Positions 21,767-46,753 of a stretch of 64,000 nucleotides of DNA are shown in pieces. The position numbers were made by a program, and so were the translations under genes. Within the stretch, counting starts at the first letter, position 1, and each line of letters begins with the position of its first letter. The DNA is from Fratercula arctica (lineage: Eukaryota; Chordata; Aves; Charadriiformes; Alcidae): NCBI GenBank assembly GCA_947846985.1, contig CANTUZ010000023.1, forward strand, positions 2,251,677 to 2,315,676, read 5' to 3'. Below the pieces are notes generated by a model. It saw only the letters and a program-made list of their open reading frames with translations. It ran no database searches and was not told the DNA's origin.

Positions 21767-23053
21767 GTGATGAGCCTGAAGGGAAGCCTCAACTGCTCCG
21801 CACACTGCTGTTTGCAATGGAATTCCCGCACCGGTCACCCGGATTTATCAGCTGGAGTTTATCCGAGATGGGAAAGAGCATGCCCGTCTCTGACCCAGGA
21901 CGCGGCCGTGCAGCCGGGCCAAGGCAAGCGCGTTTAAAGCCCCCCGTGCCCCGGTGCATCCCTGGCGCCGCTGCAGCCGTGCCCGGAGTTGCTCCTGCCC
22001 GTGGCACACGCTTGGGCACCGCGGAGCCGGGAACACCTGAATTCTCTCCACACCCTTTATCACACCTCCTAGAGGGGCTGGTTTGGGTACGGAAATGAGG
22101 AGTTCACATCGCTCTAAACACTTCTGCTCATTTTCACTTCAGGGCGGGCAGCAGGCGCCTTGGCTCAACGAGTCTTCCCAGTTTCAGTAAACACTCGGCT
22201 TTTTGGTGCTTTTTGCTAAAAGCACTTCCCCGCCCAGGGAACACCTTCCTGCTGCCCAGGTGTATGCAGTGCAAACCCCACACCGTGCCTGAGGATGCTC
22301 CCGGCCCCGGGAGCCGCTGTCGCTCCGGCTCCCGCTCGGGAGGTACCAGTGAGCCTTTCGGGGGGACCCTGCCAGTGTCGGGGTTTAGCAGTGGCCACGG
22401 ATATAAAAAGACGTAATTAAAAGCCAGCAGATGTGTTGACACACCATTAGTCAGGCAGCGTAAAGAACTGGTCTCCTGGGGAAAAAAAGTCATCAAAAGG
22501 GGAAGCTGCAGCGTGTCCCTTGTGCAGGTGGCCGCAGGCTGGCGCCCCCCGGCTCTGCCCAGCCGCGCGGGGAAGGCCGAGCAGCAGGAAAGGGGAGAAA
22601 AACGTTTTTCCCAACACAAGAAAGGCCATTCCCCTTCACACCCCCGAGACCTCCTGCCGCTTGGCTCCAGGCTTGTTTTGGGGGGGGGAAATGATGGGGT
22701 TGCAGCAGAGGATGCCCCTCATCCAGGTCGCCCTGCTCGGAGGCGGCTTCCGAAACATGGAGCGCCCGGGGCAAAGCGCAGGCAGGAGCGGGCAGGGACC
22801 GCGCTCCCCGGCAGAGTGGGGCACCGGGACGCGGGTCCTGCCGGAGCCTGTATCGCAGGGAAGAGCGGCGGTGGAGGGAAGGGGCCACTTTGCCCCCACC
22901 GAGACAACGGGGAGAGCTCGGTCCAAGGCGCTGAGCGGCTGCACGGAGACCAGTCCCGGCGCTGGCACAGCTGTGCGCCCTGAACCGCCCCGCGGGGACC
23001 CCGGCAGCCGGGGAGGCAGCAAGCGAAGCCCAGGGGGGCGGCTGGACGCCTGG

Positions 23054-36222
<13,169 letters not shown>

Positions 36223-36596
36223 CTGCGGAGGGAGCGGCAGGGAGAGATGGGTGCTCTGCTCCCCGGGGAGCTCCTGCGCCTACGGCCACCTCAGCCCCTC
36301 AGTGCCAGACGTGCCGGGATGCCAGGGCAGTCCCTCAGCCCCCATCCCAGGGAAGGGACCACCTGCCAGGGCTGGTCCAAACGACCACATCAGCTGCCTC
36401 CCCTTGCTGAAAAACGAGGCATTTTCATCGAGGTGTTCCTCCCTGCAGGGGTGCACGTCGCTGCCCAGCCCCGAGAGCTGCCACCCCCACCACAGCCATG
36501 CCGCAAAGGCGTGAAAGCCCACACAAGGCTGGGCAGAGGGGCTGGGGCTTTGCTGCTCAGCCAGCTCCCTGCTCCACATCACGTCCCACTGCCGAG

Positions 36597-36672
36597 CATC
36601 CTGCTGGTCCAGCCCCCCATCCTGCCGGTCCAGCCCCCCCATCCTGCCGGCCCAGCCCCCCCATCCTGCCCA
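36597..36672. repeat. 21-bp minisatellite
   Basis: About four copies of ATCCTGCCGGTCCAGCCCCC with small changes. Confidence 0.9.
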
Positions 36673-39049
36673 GACCTCCCGCTCCTCTCCCAGGCCCCCG
36701 CAGCCACAGCGTAACACACGAACAGCAAAGTCAAGCGGCTGCCGCTGTGTCTCTGCACCGCGGGGAAGCTGACAAACACGACCGTCACCCAGCACGCCTT
36801 TGTGACAAGCGGGGTGCCAGCGTGCCGGCCCCGGGTGCGGGCAGGAGCAGGCAGAGCAGACCGAAATAGCTCAGCGAGGAGCTGCAGGACTTTGGGGAGC
36901 TGCAGATGGACTCAATCATCGGGCACTGCTGAACACACACTCGCCAGCCCAGCTCTGAGACCACTCGTGGCACAGGGCAGCAGCAGGGCCACCGGGATGT
37001 CCCGGGCAGCGACAGATCGAGTGACAGCCCCAAACTGCCCCTCTCACAGCGGTGGCTGCATCCCACCGAGACGAGCTCAGCAGTGTGGGGCAGCCCCATG
37101 CCACAGCTCAGGCCACCAAGAGAGGACAAAGTAGCCACAAAGGATTTGACACGAGACACCAGGTCGCTGGGAACCATAAGAAAAAATAATCCCGAGGCAG
37201 AGTGCGTGCTAGAGAGAGCCCGAGCACACTCCCAGGAAATGGAAAACAATCTGCAACTCCAGCAGAAAATCTGTGCAGCCAGGATGCCGAGTCAGCAGGG
37301 AAAACAATGACCCATCGCCGCGGGGCCAAGCCGTTACCAGGTCTGCCGCGGGCACGGACCCCCCGGCGCTGCCCCCCATCCAGGACGAGCCACCCCCGAG
37401 CTCCAGCTGCAAGCAGGGCCGTGCCGGCACCACGGAGCCCTCCACAGCAGCAGGAGAAACGCCGTGCCGACCCACCACGACGGCCCTGGGCAGCCGGACG
37501 GAGAGCACAGCAGCCGCGGTGCCTGTAGGTGGGCTTTGCCTGTGCCCCCCCGTGGGCGCAGGACGCGGGGGAGCCCGAGCATCGCTCTGTCACCCCGCGG
37601 GAGCAGCGGGGCTCTGAGTCAGCGGCTGTGGATGCACGTCAACACCGCTCCCACGCGGCAGCGGCTCCCACCCACCCTCCACAGCACCTGGCACCCCTGG
37701 GTCCCTGCGCCATCGCTTCCAGCCCCATGTGGGAAGCAAAAGCAGCACCGAGAGCCACCGGCGGGCCAGGAACATCCCCCCGCCCAGGCAGAGCCCCCTC
37801 CCCACGGCGCAGGGGGGACGGGTGGGGACGGAGGCAGCGGTTACCCAGCATGCGAGCTGAACCCGGTGCGGTTTGTCCGGTAGCAGAGGGGCGACTCGCG
37901 CAGGTGCCAGAAGTGGAGGCTGCACAAATAAAAGATCTCATGCAGAAAAGGAGGAAATACTATTTTTGAGCCGAATAGCGGCAGTGGAGCGGGGCCCTGA
38001 GAGGCAAGTGTTGTGCAAGAGCTGTGGTGCAGCTGCAAAGGTAGAGGTGGCAGAAAACAAGCCAACCTGTTGTCAGGATCTCGGGGTTTATCACCGGGGT
38101 TTCAGAGATGGGTATCAGGGCTCTGCTAGGAGGGAAATCGCACTGCTTCAGTAGAAGAGACTGGTTTAAAACATCACATGCGCCCTCATGCAAGGGTTAC
38201 GTGGGCACCTCACATTTTTCTGCTTTTTTGTGGGGTTATTTTCGTGGGCGGGGGGGAGCACACAGAGAGCAGATTCCCAAGTGCCTTCAACCATACTAAC
38301 GTGTTCAGACCAGGCCTCACAAATTGCCTCTTTCTCCTGCTGCTAATAAAAGTCCCGAGATTGCTGCTGCTAATCAAGGTCCAGAGATTTCTGCTTACGA
38401 GAGGGATGAGGAAGAGCCAAGCTGTGCCGCAGGCAGCGCAGGGACGAGCCCCCAGCCCCACGGGACTCCCTACGTTCCCCCTCTGCCATCCTTAATTAAT
38501 TCAGGCTCAGTTGAAAGCCCACAAACCAGCTCAAGCCTTCTGTGCGAGCTGACCCCGGGCTGCACTTGCTGCAAAAACCGCTGGGCAGAGGAGATCGCAA
38601 TCACTCCACACTCTGCCCTCCAGACCACGCTCCTCCTCAGCAGCGAGCGACGATCTGCCCCGTCCCTTCCCCGGGGCAGGGCACTCCGCTGGAGCTGGGG
38701 CCCCCCCAGGTCCCCGTCCCCTCACATCCCACTGCCTGCAGGACACGCACTGCCCGGCCCCTGGCAGCCACTGAGAATTCCACTTTTCCATAGGAAAAAG
38801 ACAAAAGTAGTATCTCCAGTTCCAGCAGCATGTGGGTATTTGGTCCCCCTGCTCAGGAACTCCAGAAGGGCAAGAAAATGCTCAGTTTGCACTAAGGTTT
38901 ACTGTTTATATAGCACTTTGTGAACTCCAAGTCATAAATACTTCTATGCAAGAGCCAAACTTGTATTTGCTGTAGGAAGGACATAAGACTAAACCTGAGG
39001 GGGAGAAAAAGAGGGACCTCACAGAAAACCAGCATCATTTAAAAGCGCG

Positions 39050-39360
39050 GATGAGTCCCTGGAGGCCTCACAGCTTCCCAGGACATCCTTTATGGAAACA
39101 TGATGGACATCGCACAGGCACCGGAGGCATCAATTTATGGATGATGCCCATGCCCAATTCATGGAGGCTAATCTGCCATCCAACAACTTGAACTTCCCGA
39201 GCATCACACTGAATCAGGCCCTCAGGATCTCATTAGCAGATCCTGTTTATGAATTTACGCCATTTCGTAGTAAAGCACATCAGAGACTTCCAGGACTCTG
39301 CCCTGCCACTGAAGCAGCTGACTTCCCAGCTCCTTCAGAGTCATAATATCCCACCAGTTA
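39050..39360. promoter_or_regulatory. AT-rich unique block in PLEKHA2 intron 1
   Basis: About 300 bp of non-repetitive AT-richer DNA, with CATTTCGTAG, TTATGAATTTA and ATTAGGATA-type text, 1.3 kb downstream of the likely PLEKHA2 start. Possible regulatory element; the 69-codon plus open frame at 39,137-39,346 has no family resemblance. Confidence 0.25.
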
Positions 39361-40199
39361 ATGAGATGACAAGAGCAATTAGGATATAGAAGAAGGTTTA
39401 CAGCAAAAATACGCTCTCACCTGCCTCCTGAGATACAGTTAAGCGCTCCCCAGGGAGAGGCAGAAGGTGCAGGGCACTCTCCAAATGGCACCCGAGCCCC
39501 TCTCTGCGGTCACCGCTGGCTCAAAGGCCTCGTGTGCAGCCACACAGACAGACTTTCCAGGAAGCACCCGCAGGACGCCAGCGCTTCACCGCACCATCGT
39601 GGCTGCCCGTGCCCTGCTCTGTCCTGCTGCCGGCACAGCGACCCAGGGACACTCTGCAGCAGAAAAAGCCAAGGCAACGGGAGACCTGACACTCAGAGCA
39701 TCGCAGCAGCACTGGCCAGAGGCATCTCCTCGGCACCTCGCTCCGCAGCACGGCCCATTGCACCTGCAGGCAGCCACAGCAGGAGCATCATCCTCCTCCT
39801 CCTCCTCTCCCACACCTGTCTGCCCGAGCTGCCCCGGTGCCGGTTGGGGTGCAGGATGACCACCCCCGTGTCACGAGGGCTCTGCGCTGGGGTGCCCGCT
39901 GTCCCCACGCAGCGCTGGCACGCGGGGCGATGGGTGCAGCCGCAGCGGGTGCAGCACCACTTCCTTCTACCTGCCCGTGCAAAGGAGTTTCCAAAGCTCG
40001 CCCCGCCGACGTCTATCTGGCGGCTGACACACGAGACAGACGGTGTAGGCAGAGACCAGCAGCTAACTCCTGCTAATTCCAGACATTTGCCTTAATGAAA
40101 TAATTAACCTGTTGAAAGGCAGGCTGGGAGCAGCGAGGAGACACTTCTGCACCTCACCACAGAACACCGGCCAGGGGAACACCCTCCGAGCGGCTGCAG

Positions 40200-41250
40200 G
40201 TCCCAAATCACCCCTGCACATCTGCCACCGACCCCGCAGACCCAAAGCGTGCGGTGCTCCCGAATCTCCCCCAGAGACCCCGCTCCCAGAACCGCGGGGT
40301 CATCCCGGCAGGAGCATCCCCCGCTGCCCCCCAAGCACCGAAGTGCCGCCCCCGGGAGGCCTCTCCCCACCGGACGAGGCACGGATGCTCCCAGCCGCTG
40401 CCACCGGAGCTTCTGCCTCATCCCCGGACCGACGGACCAGCCCCACGGCGGCCGCTCCACCTCGGGGCCGGAGCCCCGCGGCCGCCTCCCGCCCGCCCCC
40501 GGGGAAGCCCCTTCTCGGGGGTCAGCCCCGGCGGGCGGGGGGGGCTGGCGGAAGGATGGGGACGGGGGTCCCCGGCCCGCCCCCGCGGGGGAGCGCTGCC
40601 CACGGGCGGGCGGCGGCTCCGCGCGTCCCCCCGCCCGTCCCCGCACTCACCCCGCGGCGTCCCTGGGCTGCGCGCCCCGCGCGGGGCCGGCGGAGCGGGC
40701 GGGGGGCGGGCGGCGGCGGAGGGGGTGTGCCCCGGGCTCCGCGTCGCTTTTTTTCCGGGTTAATTACGTCTCCCATTAGCAAACCCGGCCCCGGATGTGA
40801 GTGCGGGGCGCCCGGGCGGCTCCGTGGGGCGGGGGAGGGTCGTGTCGTTCCCCCCCCTCCCAGCGCATCGGCTCCGGATCGGTCCGCGCCCCCGGGGCGG
40901 GGGTCCCGCTGCCGAGCGGGGCTGGGGCCAGCCCGGTGCCGGTCGCCGCCCCGAGCTTTGCAGCCTCGCCGCGGGGTGGGAGAGCTCCTGCGGCGGCCCC
41001 CGCCATGCCCGGGGATCGGGCCCTTCCTGGCAGGCACCTCCCCCCCCCGCCCCCGTCAAAATCTGCTCGGTAAATCAGCATCCCCCAGCGGTTCTGCTCT
41101 CTCACCGGGACGCTCCGGCTGAGCCCCCCAGGCCCACCCCCAGAGCTGCCCCACAGCGTCCCTGCAGACGGCTGCGTCCCCCCCACACCTGAACCTGCCC
41201 CCCCCCCTGAGCCCAGCGACCCTGATAGAGCCCCTGCCCGGGGCAAGAAC
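40200..41250. promoter_or_regulatory. PLEKHA2: CpG island, PLEKHA2 promoter
   Basis: Dense CpG with many GC boxes, surrounding a minus-strand donor at 40,645-40,650. The natural promoter for PLEKHA2, whose first coding exon is 4.4 kb downstream. Confidence 0.7.
40651..40770 (-). other. PLEKHA2: Probable PLEKHA2 non-coding exon 1
   Basis: GC-rich block ending at a strong GGG|GTGAGT donor (40,645-40,650) inside the CpG island. Vertebrate PLEKHA2 starts its coding sequence in exon 2, so a 5' UTR exon is expected here. The 5' border is a guess. Confidence 0.5.
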
Positions 41251-43867
41251 CGCCACAGCCCGACTCAGATGCTCAAAATAGCAGGTGGGTTCCCATGCGA
41301 GAGGGGTTTCCAGGGTCAGACATGCTGTGGGGGTCCTGCCCGACAGTTGGTGCTCACACTGACACAGATGCAGAGTCCCAGGGCTTCCAAACCGCGTGGG
41401 GCACCGTCGCTGCTTCACAAACCCTTTCCCCACTCCCACGGCCTTACTACGGTGTGTGACATCAAATACGGCAGCACCTCAGCGAATACAGGCAGTGAGC
41501 GCAGCGTGCGGCGGGTGAATCGCCCCAGCTCCTGCACTGGGCTCAGACCCATCACCACCAATTTTTCAGTAGTTTAGGTTCGGGTCCTGTTGACCCAACT
41601 ACCCTCTGAGTTTTCCCCCGCCCTGAGCAGCAGTTTGAGCACTTACACACTTTCACACCAGCCTGAGGATGCTCCGGGATCTCTGCTCGTGCACACACAG
41701 ACCCACAGAGCTCGGGGCCGGCACCGCAGGCGGGGAGGGGGCTGGAAGGGATGAACCCCAGTGCGGACCCCGCAAAACCCCTGTGGCACTAACAGCGGCG
41801 CTGCTGGGGAAGGACAAGCACCCCGTGGGGGTGGCACAGCACCCTCGCAGGGCGAGGAGGGTAAACCCTGCCATGTATCACGGCGGTGAGGCTGGGTGGC
41901 CATGGCGCACCGCTCCCCAAAACACCGCAGCCGCCCTCGCAGCGGGTGAGGTCTCTCAGAGCCGGTGGTGAGGGCTGTACGCAGCTATTTGTGCTGTGAC
42001 ACCTGGGCTGCTGCAGCCCCGAGGTTCCTCCTCACCTGGGAAATTTGCAAAAATGAAACCTGGAGTTAATAATGGCTGTTTGGAGCGGGCAGACCATTGA
42101 AAGCAGTGTGGGTCACACTTCCCCTTTGCGATAGTCTCGGGGTCCTTGTCACCTTCCTGAACCTCCCGCACGGTGCCCTGGGGGAAGCTGCTCCTCATTC
42201 TAAAGCCGGGGCAATAGCTCACGTACCGGGCTGCCTGGGCACCCAGGAAACCTCCCAATTGCATCAGGCAGTTGTCCTGAGTCGGTCGGCTGAGCCCGTC
42301 ACCCACTCCTGAGAGGTCCCTACCTGCTGGACCGATGTAGCCACAGGAGCTCTGGGTGCCCCCACCCCCTGGCATCGGCTCTGCAGAATTCCCCCCTCTG
42401 GAGACTGTCACCAGCTTTGCTCCTTTCCAGGCAATGCAAGTGACCCCAGCCTCCAGCTCCCTACCCCTTGCTGCGGGGATATCGGGGGGGGTCTTTCCTG
42501 TCTTCATTTTAAGGCAAGACTCTAGTTTGGAGGATCCGGTGCTGCGCATTTGAAGGTAATTTTTTCCCAGAGCAGTTGCCCTCCGCTCTGCGCCTGCTGC
42601 ACAGAGTGTTGTTAAGTAAACACATTGCCTCACTCCCAGCATTTCCTATGGCCCAGGTCATTTTTAGAACAAAGTTTCCCTCCCCCTCCTTTCCATGTTG
42701 CAGACGATTGCCCAAACGCTGTTACAGAAACCGCGTGTGTTCAGTTCTGTGTGACTCCGCTCCGGGCCCGTGTCACTGCTGCAGGAGCGGCCGACACCAC
42801 AGTGTCACAGCAGAGCGCAGCCTCCAGCCCACAGCAGACACAACGCGCTGGAGCTCGGCAAGTGAGGGCCCGCAGTCGCCAGAATGTGCTGGAGCGTGCC
42901 ATTGCACGGAGACGAGCCGCCCAGTTTGGGTCCCAGCTCCTGCGGGACCGTGGCTTGGGAGCGCTGCTGTTCCAGGGTGGATTTGGGGAGCTCTGCCCGG
43001 GACAGCGCGGGCTTCCGGGGCAGCGGCACGTTCGGAAAGTCCCCGCTTTCTCTCTGGAGCTGCATCTGGCCCCAAGCACTTTCTTTTGGCGTGGGTGAAA
43101 GCGATCCCGGTGCCACCGGCACCACCGAGACGCGCAGGGAGCCTTGCTCTCACACACCGTGAGAGTGCTGCGTTCCCAGCATTTTGCACAAAAGGTTATT
43201 TTTTTTTTCCAGAAATTTCCTGTTGGACGCTGATGGGTGTTTCCCCCACCTGTCCTCACTCACAGCACAGCGGTCAGCACCGTTAAATAAAGGCACCCAC
43301 CAGCTCGGCGGTCACGGCCGCTCTCCTCGCTGCTGCCAGCTGACCGCGGCCACGCGTCGGAGGAGCCGCTTCCCTCCCCGCTCTCATCCCTCCCCAGTTT
43401 CGCCATCGGGGGACAGTCCAGCCCCGCACCCTGCCAGAAGCTGCACCCCAAAACACATCGTTTATTAATTACATCAGGAGAAAAGAAGTGATGACCTCCC
43501 TCCGCATCTGCTCCCGGGGACCCCCGACGGGACCCTGTATCACAAGCCGATACACCCAGGGTGGCCCTGCCCTGGGTGCCCGTTTTGCTGTGCGTGACAG
43601 AGCAGGATTTTGGCACTGCCCCTCATGTACGTTTGAAGGGAAGGATCATCCCTCGAGGCAGCTGGGGCGTTATTCCTTGCAGTGCCCGTCTCCCCGCAGA
43701 CCCTGACGCCCACCCGCGCCCAGCCGCAAACACCGATGGAGCCAGAGCCCGAGAGTGCCCAGCACTCGCTGTAGAGCTCTTGAAGGTGCTATAAGGGAAC
43801 CAAAACCTGAAGCGTGAAAAACCACCAGTTATGGAAATTAAGGCCACAGCAACTGGGTTATACTTAG

Positions 43868-43893
43868 AATAAATAAATAAATAAATAAATAAA
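43868..43893. repeat. AAAT microsatellite
   Basis: About six and a half perfect AATA units. Confidence 0.95.
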
Positions 43894-44789
43894 AACTAAC
43901 AAAGGGAAGACGAGGAGGTTAGAAAAGCAACTTTCCTGCCTCAAAGCAGGGCTGGCTGCTCCACTGGGCGAGGGCACCCCATGTCCTGGCAAGCTCTGGA
44001 GGTCCCGGGGGTGGACACCCCCCAGCAGCGCTTCCCTTCACCCCGCGCTTGCGCCTGCGCTGCCCGGGCTCCGCGTCCCCGCTGTCGGGGAGCGGCACAG
44101 GCGCTGAGACGCGGGTACAACAGCAGAGACAAGATGCAGAGCCGGGATGTCAGCACAGCGTCACCCACCACCCTCCTCCGCCCCACGCGTGTCCTCTCCG
44201 TCCCGCTGTGCTGCCCGCTCCCCGCGCTTCTCCCTGCAGCTCTTCAGCCTTCCCCCCTCCACCCCCCACCCCTGCCTGCTTTGCAAAGACTAAACTGTTC
44301 CATGGAGTGTTTTTATGCCGGGGCATCTCTCGCAGACCTTGTGACTCGCACCAGAGCCCGGCTCTGGAGCCGCTCTGTTCTCTCCAGCGCAGTCACACGG
44401 CAGCGAGTCACGCTGCTGCCCTCCCTTCAGCCAGGGAGCCTCGCACTTCTCCTCCTGAGTTGGTTTTTCATTGTATTTTGCTGCTGTAGCCTGTCTGGGG
44501 GTACGAGCAGCCCATTGAACTCGCAGTGACACCCCATTAGCAGACATAGGGCCACGAGGGCATCCCCAGAGCCTTTGGGGGTCCCACCAACATCCATGGT
44601 TGAATGGAAAACATCCTTCCTGTGCCCAGGGAAGGAGCCGGGCCCACAGCAGACACAGATTAATCTTCTTTTGGGATGTCTCCCCTCTAGTGGCAGCAGC
44701 CGAGCCGCCCTCTTGGTAGGAGTTCAGCCTCACAAGGCTCCATATCCACGTTCTCCAGGACTTTTGACCCTCTCATCCCCCGGCACTCA

Positions 44790-44945
44790 CTGGGGTCTCT
44801 GCCTCAGCAGCATCCCTCAGCAGGGAATTCCACGGCTGGCTCTGAGCATGCTGAATTATTTCTCTGCGTCTGTTTGAACTTGCTCTTTTCGGTTTCAGTA
44901 CCTGTTCCCTTTTTTCTTGTGTTATGACTAAGGGAAACTCCCAGC
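44790..44945 (-). mobile_element. Old CR1/L3-type LINE fragment, antisense
   Basis: Text 'cagggaattccacggctgg', 'aattatttctctgcgtctg', 'tttgaacttgctc' and 'ttcttgtgttatgactaagg' follows, in antisense, the 3' end of old amniote CR1-like LINEs (ttccacaggttg ... cttgtgttatgag). Confidence 0.6.
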
Positions 44946-46410
44946 AGGTTGCTCTGCTGGAGGAGCCACGGCTGGGCTTCCAGTCAGCAGTTTGTGGCTT
45001 GCCCTGCGTTACATTTCTTGCAGGCAAATTCCCACTCTCCTCTCCACGCTCCCAGCCATCCTTCTCTCTGCTCCCTTCATCCTTCCCTTTTCTTTCCTTC
45101 TCAGTCTCATTCACTCGCTTTTACCATTCTCCTTACGGAACAAAGCAGCACCGAGCGCTCCTGGGGGGGATCTTTCTAGGGGAGCTTTATGCTGCACAAA
45201 CGCCAGCCGTCCTGGACCACGCACCCATCCCCGCATCATCGCTCCCCTCCGCAAACCATGGGAGCTCCCCTCCTCGCTGCCCCGAGGAGCCCCCGTGCCC
45301 AGGACAGCCCCAAACTGCTGCTGGCTGGTGAGTGTGGAGCAGTGGGGGGGCACAGGACCCTCCCCATGCCCGGACGGTCACCCCTTGGTCTTCCCCCCAA
45401 CGCCATCGGTCCCTGCAGCAAGCAGAGCGCCGGCGTTTGCTGCGCTCAGCACAGACGCTGTCGCATTCTAAGCGTCACATACTGAAAATAACCAGGAGGG
45501 CAGTTTTCTCGGCTGCTGCCTGGGTCCCGCAGTGCCATCAGAGTGCCATCCACAAACCTCGGGAGCTGTGCCCTTATCCCAACACGCAGCAGCCGAGTTT
45601 CCCTTATGGCAGCTCTGCTGGAGTCCCCTGTGTCCCACACCCCTCCCCAGCCACCCCTACACATTTCACCTCCCCCTTACCTCAACTGGCTGCTGCTCCT
45701 CTTCCCCTTAGATGGCAAAACCTCCTGGGCCAGCCCCCCCCTCCCCGACCTGCATTACACCAGCCCCAGGGGGGCTCCGGGCTGCAGGAGGACTCCTACA
45801 TATAACCACACTTTGCAGGTGGTAACGATGGGCACCTGTGGGACACACACCCCCATTAGGGGTCACAGGGAAAGAGCCTGGTGGGAAGAGGAAAAGTGAG
45901 ACACACCCCCCCCGGAGGTGATGGCAACAGCCAGGGATGAATTAGTCACCTGGAAGTTTGATCTTGGCACTGCAGACACACAGTGCTGCTCCCCTGGGGA
46001 CAAACCCACCCCCCAGCGGTGTGTCCGGGGCTCGCTGCAGCAGCGCGGGGGTCCTGATGGAGGGTTTCCTCTTGCTGAGCAGCGCAAAGAGCTGCACCAA
46101 ACAGGCTCAGCTCATATTTCACACCAAATACATTCATCATCTGTCCAGACCCACGTCTTTGCAGCCACGGGAGGAGGGAAACCGTGAATCCAGAGTTAGC
46201 ACAAAACACCTCAAAATCATCTCTGTTGGGGCAGTGTGTTGGGGGCGGGGGGGGCTCTGCCTGGCAAAGCCTCCCAGGGTGGCTGCGCTTGGATGAGCTC
46301 CCGGTCCATAGGGAAGCCAAACCGGTTTGGTTCGGGCCATTCTCTGGCACGGATATAGTTTTCCTGTAAATGAGAGGCAGCGGCTGGGAACAGGATTTTC
46401 ATCTGCAGCG

Positions 46411-46416
46411 TTTATT
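46411..46416 (-). terminator. Ly-6 gene poly(A) signal AATAAA
   Basis: TTTATT on the plus strand, 129 bp beyond the stop codon of the Ly-6 gene. Confidence 0.75.
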
Positions 46417-46544
46417 TGCCTGATGGCGGCTCGGCCTCGTCCACGCATGGAGCGGAGAGGGAACCCGCCGTCCTGCGCACGTCCCTAGGCTATTGTGGCA
46501 AGCAGCTACGCAGGGTGGCCACCCCCGGCCCCCGGGACCCTCGC

Positions 46545-46753
46545 TCACAGCCAGCCCAGCAGCAGCGTCCCCGCCAGCGCGGCGGCCAGCAGGCTGCGGG
46601 GGGGCAGCGGCCGGGCCCCCCCGCCGCTCCGGGAGCCCTGCGAGGGCCCGTTGCAGTTGTCGCTGAAGCAGCATCGCAGGGTGGCCCCCCCGGAGCCGCC
46701 GCGGCGAGCCTGGTCGCAGAAGGACTTGTAGGAGCAGGATTTAATGACGCTGT
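46545..46753 (-). CDS. Ly-6 gene exon 3 (second half of domain, GPI tail)
   Basis: Encodes SVIKSCSYKSFCDQARRG, ATLRCCFSDNCNGPSQG and the hydrophobic end, TGA at 46,545-46,547. TTGCAG acceptor. Confidence 0.9.

Larger units (their letters stand above)
20350..23053 (-). other. PLEKHA2: PLEKHA2 3' UTR (inferred extent)
   Basis: Extends from the stop at 23,054 to the poly(A) signal near 20,368. It contains an A-rich tract on the plus strand (21,712-21,766), a U-rich run in the mRNA. Open frames here, such as plus 22,520-23,548, are antisense shadows of the last PLEKHA2 exon. Confidence 0.5.
36223..40650. other. PLEKHA2 intron 1, no gene
   Basis: About 4.4 kb. Contains a 21-bp minisatellite (36,597-36,672) and an AT-rich unique block near 39,050-39,360. 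No splice-bounded coding block recognised. Confidence 0.55.
41251..46400. other. Intergenic region between PLEKHA2 promoter and the Ly-6 gene
   Basis: No gene recognised on either strand. Holds an AAAT microsatellite (43,868-43,893) and an old LINE piece (about 44,790-44,945). Open frames up to 236 codons here have no splice context or domain. Confidence 0.5.

Noticed and set aside
40112..41122. 336-codon plus-strand open frame
   Set aside because: CpG-island artefact over the PLEKHA2 promoter; Pro/Arg-rich on every frame.
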